Below, in pieces: positions 58,794 to 64,000 of a stretch of 64,000 bases of DNA. The translations under genes were made by a program, and so were the position numbers. Position 1 is the stretch's first letter, and each line of letters starts with the position of its first letter. This DNA comes from Denitromonas sp. (GTDB lineage: Bacteria > Pseudomonadota > Gammaproteobacteria > Burkholderiales > Rhodocyclaceae). The stretch covers positions 1,875,501 to 1,939,500 of the forward strand of contig NZ_JAUCBR010000004.1 of the NCBI RefSeq assembly GCF_034676725.1, in the 5' to 3' direction. The notes under the pieces were generated by a model that saw only the letters and a list, made by a program, of their open reading frames with translations, was not told the DNA's origin and did no database searches.

Positions 58794-60100
58794 ACGGCAC
58801 TCCGGTGGGCGCCCTGAAGCTGCGGCGCCGCGCGGGGCCGGTCAGGGCGGGTGTAGCGGTCCAGCGACAGGCCATCGGTGGAAATGTCCGGATGGCGGTC
58901 GGTGGCCAGATCGGCCACGAGCTTGCCCGATCCGCAGGCCATCGTCCAGCCCAGGGTGCCGTGGCCGGTGTTGAGGTAGAGGTTGGCGTAGGCGGTGGCG
59001 CCGACGATAGGCGTGGAGTCGGGCGTCATCGGGCGCAGGCCGGTCCAGAACTCGGCGGCCGGCACGTCGCCGCTGCCGGGGAAGAGGTCGCCCACCACCA
59101 TCTCCAGCGTCTGGCGGCGGCGCGGGTTGAGCGACAGGTCGAAGCCGGCCAGCTCGGCCATGCCGCCGACGCGGATGCGGTCGTCGAAGCGGGTGAGGGC
59201 AACCTTGTAGGTTTCGTCGAGCACCGTCGACACCGGCGCGGCCTCGGCGTTGGTCATGGGGATGGTCAGCGAGTAGCCCTTGACCGGATACACCGGCAGC
59301 TTGAGGCCGAGCGGGGCAAGGAAGTCGCGGCTGTAGCTGCCGAAGGCCAGCACATAGCGGTCGGCGCGCAACACCTCGTTGCCGACGCGCACGCCGGTAA
59401 TGCGATGGTTCTCGGTGAGCAGGCCGGCCACGTCCTGGCCGAAGCGGAAGTCGACCCCCAACTCGGTGGCCATCTCGGCCAGGCGGCGGGTGAACAGATG
59501 GCAGTCGCCGGTCTCGTCATTGGGCAGGCGCAGGCCGCCGGCCAGCTTGTGGCGGGCATGGGCCAGCGCGGGCTCGGCACCGGCGACCTGGTCGCGGTCG
59601 AGCAGTTCGAAGGGCACGCCGAAGTCCATCAGCACATCGATGTCGCGTTTGGCGGCATCGACCTGGGCCTGGGTGCGGAACAGTTGCAGCGTGCCGCGGG
59701 TGCGGCTTTCGTAGTCGATGCCGGTGTCGGCGCGCAGGCTGCGCAGGCAGTCGCGGCTGTATTCGGCCAGGCGCATCATGCGCGACTTGTTGACGGTGTA
59801 GCGCTCGGCGGCGCAGTTGCGCAGCATGGCCATCATCCACTCGAGCTGGAAGCGGGTGCCGTCGGGCCGGATGGCCAGCGGCGCATGGCGCTGGAACAGC
59901 CACTTCATGGCCTTGAGCGGAATGCCCGGTGCGGCCCACGGGGTGGAGTAGCCCGGCGAGACCTGGCCGGCGTTGGCGTAGCTGGTCTCCAGCGCGGGGC
60001 CGGGTTGGCGCTCGAGCACGGTGACGCGGGCGCCGTTGCGGGCGAGATAGTACGCGGTGGAGGTTCCGATGACACCGCTTCCGAGTACGATAACGTCCAT
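58790..60100 (-). CDS. dadA: D-amino acid dehydrogenase small subunit DadA
   Basis: FAD enzyme on the inner membrane that deaminates D-alanine to pyruvate and feeds electrons to the respiratory chain. The 436 residues begin with the FAD motif MDVIVLGSGVIGTSTAYYLA, and QVSPGYSTPWAAPGIPLKAMKWLF and a C-terminal GHGTLGWTMACGSGKLVADL are typical of DadA. It is the first gene of the dadA-alr pair and divergent from the Lrp-type regulator, which probably controls it. Confidence 0.94.
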   Translation of the reverse strand: MDVIVLGSGVIGTSTAYYLARNGARVTVLERQPGPALETSYANAGQVSPGYSTPWAAPGIPLKAMKWLFQRHAPLAIRPDGTRFQLEWMMAMLRNCAAERYTVNKSRMMRLAEYSRDCLRSLRADTGIDYESRTRGTLQLFRTQAQVDAAKRDIDVLMDFGVPFELLDRDQVAGAEPALAHARHKLAGGLRLPNDETGDCHLFTRRLAEMATELGVDFRFGQDVAGLLTENHRITGVRVGNEVLRADRYVLAFGSYSRDFLAPLGLKLPVYPVKGYSLTIPMTNAEAAPVSTVLDETYKVALTRFDDRIRVGGMAELAGFDLSLNPRRRQTLEMVVGDLFPGSGDVPAAEFWTGLRPMTPDSTPIVGATAYANLYLNTGHGTLGWTMACGSGKLVADLATDRHPDISTDGLSLDRYTRPDRPRAAPQLQGAHRSAV

Positions 60101-60234
60101 GACCTGTCTCCTGATGGGCTGCTTTGATGATTCGCTACTTTATTGGCTAATCGGCAGTGAATATCACTTTGTTTTGTGGTTTATAGATTATAAAGTCACT
60201 TATTTTGGCTGGACCACTGTCGTGGAGGAGTGAA
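60101..60234. promoter_or_regulatory. AT-rich control region between dadA and the lrp-type gene
   Basis: These 134 bases are much more AT-rich than the surroundings and separate divergent genes for DadA and an Lrp-family regulator. This is the expected place for both promoters and Lrp sites, though I cannot single out a clear operator. Confidence 0.55.
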
Positions 60235-60699
60235 ATGCGCGAACTGGATCGCCTCGATCGGAAAATCCTCGATCTGCTACAGAAAAACGGTCGCTTGCCG
60301 ATGACTGAGCTGGCAGACAAGGTGGGCTTGTCGAGCACACCGTGCACCGAACGGGTGCGGCGGCTGGAGCGTGAAGGCGTGATCACGGGCTACCATGCCC
60401 ATGTCAGCCCGGTCGCGCTGGGCAAGCCCCTGCTGGTGTTCGTCGAGATCAAGCTGTCGGCCAAGTCGGGCGATGTGTTCGACAAGGTCAAGAAGGAGAT
60501 GATGTTCATCCCCGAGGTGATGGAGTGCCACCTGGTGTCGGGCGAGTTCGATTACCTGATCAAGGCGCGCATCTCGCAGATGACCGAGTACCGCCGGCTG
60601 CTCGGCAACATCCTGCTCAAGCTGCCGGGGGCCGCCGAATCGCGCAGCTCGGTGGTGATGGAAGAGATCAAGGAAACCTTGTTTCTGCCGACTGACTGA
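60235..60699 (+). CDS. Lrp/AsnC family regulator of alanine catabolism
   Basis: A 154-residue regulator with an N-terminal helix-turn-helix (LDRLDRKILDLLQKNGRLP, then LADKVGLSSTPCTERVRRLE) and a C-terminal ligand (RAM) domain with VMECHLVSGEFDYLIKARI. Size matches Lrp. ATG 60235 has GGAGGAG just upstream; an in-frame start ten codons earlier lacks a site. The divergent position before dadA suggests a DadR-type activator responding to alanine. Confidence 0.9.
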   Translation: MRELDRLDRKILDLLQKNGRLPMTELADKVGLSSTPCTERVRRLEREGVITGYHAHVSPVALGKPLLVFVEIKLSAKSGDVFDKVKKEMMFIPEVMECHLVSGEFDYLIKARISQMTEYRRLLGNILLKLPGAAESRSSVVMEEIKETLFLPTD

Positions 60700-60715
60700 T
60701 GATGGAGATGTCCAC

Positions 60716-61114
60716 ATGCCGACCTCTGGCCGTGATACCCGCAATGCCATTTCCCGCCTGATCGGGCTGACCCTGATGGCCGATGGCGAACTGGCCGACG
60801 GCGAACTGGCCGCGCTGGACCGCCACGACATTCCGGCCCTGATCGGCCTGAACCGCGACGCGCTGCTGCAGTCGGTGGTCGATCTGAGCCGCGAACTGCT
60901 CGATGAGAGCAGCGGCGGCCGGGTGGCGGTACTCGACCCGGCCCACATCGATGCCTTGCTCGATGCGGTGCCGAACCCGCAGCAACGCGTGCTGGTCGCG
61001 CGGGCGATGCTTGTCCTGTCAAAGTCCGATGGCACGATCAGCCCGCCCGAGCACTCGCTGTTTCGCCGTGCGCTGACGCGCTGGCACCTGACTCTTGACG
61101 ATGTGGTGAGCTGA
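60716..61114 (+). CDS. TerB-like helical protein
   Basis: A 132-residue, mostly helical acidic protein. The segments LIGLTLMADGELADGELAALDRH and AMLVLSKSDGTISPPEHSLFRRAL resemble the paired D-G-x-(I/L)-x-x-x-E repeats of the TerB/DjlA fold, which binds metal. No other ter genes are nearby. It lies 16 bases after the Lrp-type gene, and its stop overlaps the next start, so it is probably in the same transcript. Confidence 0.62.
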   Translation: MPTSGRDTRNAISRLIGLTLMADGELADGELAALDRHDIPALIGLNRDALLQSVVDLSRELLDESSGGRVAVLDPAHIDALLDAVPNPQQRVLVARAMLVLSKSDGTISPPEHSLFRRALTRWHLTLDDVVS

Positions 61115-61413
61115 TGTACTTCATTCTTGGCGGCTTGCAAGCCGATACCTCCCTCGAGCTGATTGCCGAGGGCCTGCGCCCCTATTTCACCGTCACGAAC
61201 GTCGTGCTGTATCGCGAAGGCGATGCCGACCACCCGATGGCCAAGATCTCGGTCAGCGACAGTTACATGCATGTGTGGGAAACCGCCAACCGGTTGCGCG
61301 GGATCTTTCATCGCGGTCGCGCGCTGACCTTCCATATTCCGGCACACCAGCACTTTGACCACCTGTTCGACGACGATCCGACCGATCCGCGGGTGGCCAT
61401 CCACCTCGAGTGA
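61114..61413 (+). CDS. Small protein of unknown function
   Basis: A 99-residue soluble protein, not recognised. It is rich in His and Asp towards the C-terminus (HIPAHQHFDHLFDDDPTD), which might bind metal, and has alternating strands and helices. The ATG shares a base with the stop of the TerB-like gene (TGATG), so they are coupled. Confidence 0.6.
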   Translation: MYFILGGLQADTSLELIAEGLRPYFTVTNVVLYREGDADHPMAKISVSDSYMHVWETANRLRGIFHRGRALTFHIPAHQHFDHLFDDDPTDPRVAIHLE

Positions 61414-61441
61414 GGCGCCGCGTGACCGACGGGGAGAAATA

Positions 61442-61455
61442 TTGATACTCATCAA
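61442..61455. promoter_or_regulatory. Perfect FNR-type palindrome upstream of the TonB receptor
   Basis: TTGAT-ACTC-ATCAA is an exact match to the FNR/DNR consensus. It directly abuts a Fur-like palindrome at 61457-61471 and lies 94 bases before the receptor ATG. With the centre at -41.5, transcription would begin near 61490. Confidence 0.82.
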
Positions 61456-61456
61456 T

Positions 61457-61471
61457 TGCGAATGATTCGCA
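61457..61471. promoter_or_regulatory. Fur-like box upstream of the TonB receptor
   Basis: TGCGAAT-G-ATTCGCA is a perfect 7-1-7 inverted repeat, matching the Fur 7-1-7 pattern TGATAAT-N-ATTATCA at ten of fourteen positions. It lies where the promoter of the receptor gene should be, so Fur-iron could block the promoter that the neighbouring FNR-type site activates. Confidence 0.65.
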
Positions 61472-61548
61472 TTTAGTTAAACTGGCGGCCATCGAATCCC
61501 CGGGTCAGCCAGCCGAAAGCCAGCCAGCCCACTCAACTGGAGTGGAGC

Positions 61549-63609
61549 ATGCTTTTCCGACTGCGCCCTGTGGCGCTGGCTATCCTGTGCCTGCCGGCAA
61601 CTGCCGCGCTGGCTGAATCCGAGGTGCAACTGGGCACCGTTAACGTCACCGCCCGCGGCACCCAGGCCGACACCCTCGACACCCCGCAGGCCGTCGCCGT
61701 GATCGCCCCCGAGGCGGCCGATGCCGGCGCGCCGGCCGGTGCGCTGTTCCGCGGCCAGCCCGGCCTGGCGGTGCAGACCGACGGCGCCTGGGGTCAGAAC
61801 CCGGTCATCCGTGGCCTGAAAAAAGAGAGCGTGGTGGTGCTGGTCGACGGCGTGCGCCTCAACTCGGCCCAGCCCTACGGATCAATCGCCTCTCTGCTCG
61901 ACGTCGGCCTGCTCGAACGCGCCGAGGTGGTCAAGGGGCCGAGCTCGGTGCTCTATGGCAGCGGCGCGCTCGGTGGCACGGTGAATTTCATCACCGCGTC
62001 CACCCGTTTCACCGACACCCCCACCCACGGCGGCCAGTTCTCGCTTGGTGCCTCGAGCGCCGATTCGGGCGTCTCCGGTGCCGCGCTCTACCGCTTTGGC
62101 AGCCCGGATCATGCGCTGGTGGTCGGTGTCGCGGCCAAGGAGGTCGACGACTACGAAAGCCCGTCCGGCACGGTCGATCGCACCGGCTACTCGACCGACG
62201 ACCTGCTGCTCAAATACGCCTTCCGCGTCTCTTCCGCCACCGAACTGCACCTCAATCTGCAGCGTCACAGCGATCACGACGTGTGGTACCCCGGCTCGGC
62301 GCGCACCGGCGGCCAGGCGGGTGGCGCGGGCATTCCGGCGCTGCTGGGCACGGTCACCATCCACTCGCCCGAGCAGCACCGCGAGCTGATCGAAGGCGGC
62401 ATCAAGACCGCGCTGGGCAGCGGCACGCTGATGGCCGAGGTCTACCGGCAAGAGGTGTTCCGCCAGATCCGCGCCTGGTCCGACAACCTTCAGCGCAACT
62501 ATGTGCGCAACGATGTCACCTTCGTCACCCACGGCGCGCGCGGCCGCTACCTGCTGCCGATCGGCGACGACCATGTGCTCACCGTCGGTGCCGAGACCTG
62601 GCAGATGACCGGCGACCCCGCCCGCTACATGGACAACAACGCGCCGCTGTTCAACAACAACGTGCGCAACGACCCCTTCAGCGACGGCGAGATCACCTCG
62701 ACCGGCCTGTTCGTGCAGGACGAGATGCGCTTTGGTGCCACCCAGGTCGTCGCCGGCCTGCGCTTCGACCAGGTGCAGGGCGACGCCGCCCAGAAGGGCG
62801 CGGCCACCACCGGGCTCGACAAGACCGACAACACCGTGTCGTGGACCCTCGGCGCCATCCACGCCGTGTCGCCGCTGCTCAACCCCTACATCAACATCGG
62901 CAGCGCTTACCGTGCCGCCGACATGCGGGAGCGCTTCGAAGACGCGGCCCGTGGCGATGGCTACTACCACGTCGGCAACCCGCAGCTCGACCCCGAGCGC
63001 TCGACCAGCATCGAGATCGGCCTCAAGGGCCGCAACGCGTCCCTCGACTACAACCTGGCGCTCTTCCACACCCGCATCGACGATTACATCGCCGGCCGGG
63101 TCACCGGCACCAACGCGCCCAACGGCCTGCCGATCAAGCTCACCGAGAACCTCGACCAGGTGGTGATCTATGGCGCCGAAGGCAGCCTGAGCGTGCCGAT
63201 GGGACGCTATGTGGCTGATGCCGGCTTCACCTGGCTGCGCGGCGATAACAAGCAGGACGACGAGCCGCTGGCCGAGATGCCGCCGCCCGAAGTGCGCATC
63301 GGCTTCGGCCAGCCGGCCGAGCAGGGCTTTTACTGGCGCGGGCAGGTGCGTGCCGTGGCCCGGCAGGACCGCGTGGCGACGATCTTTACCAATGGCGGCG
63401 AAAACGAAACCGCCGGCTTCGTCACCGCCGACGCTGCCTTCGGCTGGCGCTTCGGCAAGATCGGTGGCCTGAACAGCGCCGATCTGGGCGTGAAGGTGAG
63501 CAACCTGTTCGACCGCGAGTACCACGAGCACACCACGCTCGGCCTGTCGGGGCAGGAGATCGCCGCCACCGGGCGCAACATTACCCTGACGCTGAGCGGG
63601 AGCTTCTGA
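61549..63609 (+). CDS. TonB-dependent outer membrane receptor
   Basis: A 686-residue outer membrane receptor. Signal peptide about 1-22, TonB-box-like region LGTVNVTAR at about 28-36, plug domain (about 40-155, with NPVIRGLKKESVVVLVDGVR and VVKGPSSVLYGSGALGGTVNF), then a beta-barrel ending in the aromatic residue F (LTLSGSF). Related receptors take up iron-siderophores, heme, copper or cobalamin. The Fur-like site argues for a metal or heme, and the FNR-type site for a role under anaerobic conditions. The following gene encodes a substrate-binding protein, so a complete uptake system probably continues past the window. Confidence 0.92.
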   Translation: MLFRLRPVALAILCLPATAALAESEVQLGTVNVTARGTQADTLDTPQAVAVIAPEAADAGAPAGALFRGQPGLAVQTDGAWGQNPVIRGLKKESVVVLVDGVRLNSAQPYGSIASLLDVGLLERAEVVKGPSSVLYGSGALGGTVNFITASTRFTDTPTHGGQFSLGASSADSGVSGAALYRFGSPDHALVVGVAAKEVDDYESPSGTVDRTGYSTDDLLLKYAFRVSSATELHLNLQRHSDHDVWYPGSARTGGQAGGAGIPALLGTVTIHSPEQHRELIEGGIKTALGSGTLMAEVYRQEVFRQIRAWSDNLQRNYVRNDVTFVTHGARGRYLLPIGDDHVLTVGAETWQMTGDPARYMDNNAPLFNNNVRNDPFSDGEITSTGLFVQDEMRFGATQVVAGLRFDQVQGDAAQKGAATTGLDKTDNTVSWTLGAIHAVSPLLNPYINIGSAYRAADMRERFEDAARGDGYYHVGNPQLDPERSTSIEIGLKGRNASLDYNLALFHTRIDDYIAGRVTGTNAPNGLPIKLTENLDQVVIYGAEGSLSVPMGRYVADAGFTWLRGDNKQDDEPLAEMPPPEVRIGFGQPAEQGFYWRGQVRAVARQDRVATIFTNGGENETAGFVTADAAFGWRFGKIGGLNSADLGVKVSNLFDREYHEHTTLGLSGQEIAATGRNITLTLSGSF

Positions 63610-63610
63610 G

Positions 63611-64000
63611 ATGGCACAGCGGCTGTGGTGGATCGCGTGCGTCAGCGTGCTGATGATCAGCGCGCCGGCGCAGGCGGCGGATAAGCTGGCGCGGCTGGTG
63701 CTCGCCGGGCCGCCGGCGGCCGTGTCCTTCCCGCTGGTGCGCATGCTTGAGTCCGGCGCGCTGGCCGACGTGGCCGACACGGTCGAGTTCGTGCTGTGGC
63801 GCGACCCTGACCAGCTGCGCGTGCTGGCGCTGAACGGCAAGGCCGATGTGCTCGCCATGCCCACCAACGTCGCCGCCAATCTCTACAACAAGGGCGTGCC
63901 GCTGCAGCTGCTCAATGTGTCCACCTGGGGCATGCTGTGGCTGGTCAGCCGCGACCCGGAGGTGCGCACGCTGGCCGACCTCAAAGGCAAGGAGGTCGCC
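63611..64000 (+). CDS. ABC transporter substrate-binding protein (3' partial)
   Basis: The first 130 residues of a secreted binding protein, cut by the window end. Signal peptide about 1-23, then RLVLAGPPAAVSFPLVRMLESG, NGKADVLAMPTNVAANLYNKGVPLQL and the segment VRTLADLKGKEVA, typical of NMT1/SsuA/TauA-like periplasmic binding proteins. It starts one base after the TonB receptor stop and is probably co-transcribed with it. The substrate cannot be read from this part. Confidence 0.85.
   Translation, partial: MAQRLWWIACVSVLMISAPAQAADKLARLVLAGPPAAVSFPLVRMLESGALADVADTVEFVLWRDPDQLRVLALNGKADVLAMPTNVAANLYNKGVPLQLLNVSTWGMLWLVSRDPEVRTLADLKGKEVA

Noticed and set aside
61882..63879. A 665-codon minus-strand open frame opposite the TonB receptor
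   Set aside because: Antisense shadow of a clear receptor gene, with low-complexity product.
1..64000. tRNA, rRNA, CRISPR arrays, insertion sequences, integrases or prophage genes
   Set aside because: No T-loop and acceptor patterns, no regularly spaced repeats and no transposase or integrase motifs were noticed on either strand. A covariance-model scan was not possible here.

Overview
The window is a GC-rich, gene-dense chromosomal stretch from a denitrifying betaproteobacterium, most likely of the Rhodocyclales type (Azospira, Dechloromonas, Thauera, Zoogloea-like). This is inferred from the periplasmic nitrate reductase genes, a full system I cytochrome c maturation operon, an atypical clade II nitrous oxide reductase locus, and high GC with ATGA-type gene overlaps. 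No rRNA, tRNA, CRISPR array, insertion sequence or prophage was recognised.

Layout. 1-2784: end of a nap operon (napG partial, napH, napB, napC), closed by an intrinsic terminator. 2901-9931: ccmABCDEFGHI, which matures the many c-type cytochromes encoded here, closed by a bidirectional terminator. 9985-12413 (minus): alpha-E protein and circularly permuted ATP-grasp pair. 12609-16525 (minus): a large membrane GGDEF-EAL protein, a PCu(A)C copper chaperone and a small membrane-anchored protein. 16742-28774 (plus): nosZ, two cytochromes c, nosB, nosD, nosG, nosH, nosF, nosL, nosY, a thioredoxin-like protein and a flavocytochrome c sulfide dehydrogenase-like flavoprotein. Two FNR-type boxes (before nosZ and before the second cytochrome) and a terminator after nosZ show at least two transcription units. 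28775-29032: a cluster of palindromic repeats.

29033-35623: DUF411 and ankyrin proteins (minus), two uncharacterised membrane proteins (plus), a CheY-CheC-histidine kinase module (plus) and a TetR regulator (minus). 35642-40473 (minus): an RbbA-type exporter operon (HlyD-like, ABC-ABC-permease, permease) with the TetR gene last and a palindromic operator in front. 40669-43656 (minus): basic amino acid ABC transporter (hisPMQ plus binding protein). 43845-50714: ATP-grasp protein, EamA permease, BASS transporter, menA and ubiE/menG, SCO protein, small secreted protein, cytochrome c4 and an FmdE-like protein. 50755-52426: HDOD protein and pentapeptide repeat protein.

52789-57635 (plus) is the most unusual part: a NirB-like NAD(P)H/FAD/[2Fe-2S] protein fused to a membrane domain with two H-X13-H pairs, an anchored cytochrome with 10 to 11 hemes, a DUF3365 heme protein, cytochrome c5 and a truncated hemoglobin. 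It reads like a trans-membrane electron conduit from cytosolic NAD(P)H to periplasmic hemes, possibly linked to nitrogen oxide chemistry. 57717-60699: D-alanine catabolism (alr, dadA, divergent lrp-type regulator). 60716-61413: two small unknown proteins. 61549-64000: TonB-dependent receptor and a truncated substrate-binding protein, behind a perfect FNR-type palindrome abutting a Fur-like palindrome.

Together the genes serve anaerobic respiration: quinol oxidation by NapGH/NapC and NosGH, heme attachment by Ccm, copper delivery by NosDFY, NosL, PCu(A)C and perhaps SCO, and menaquinone synthesis by MenA and UbiE/MenG.
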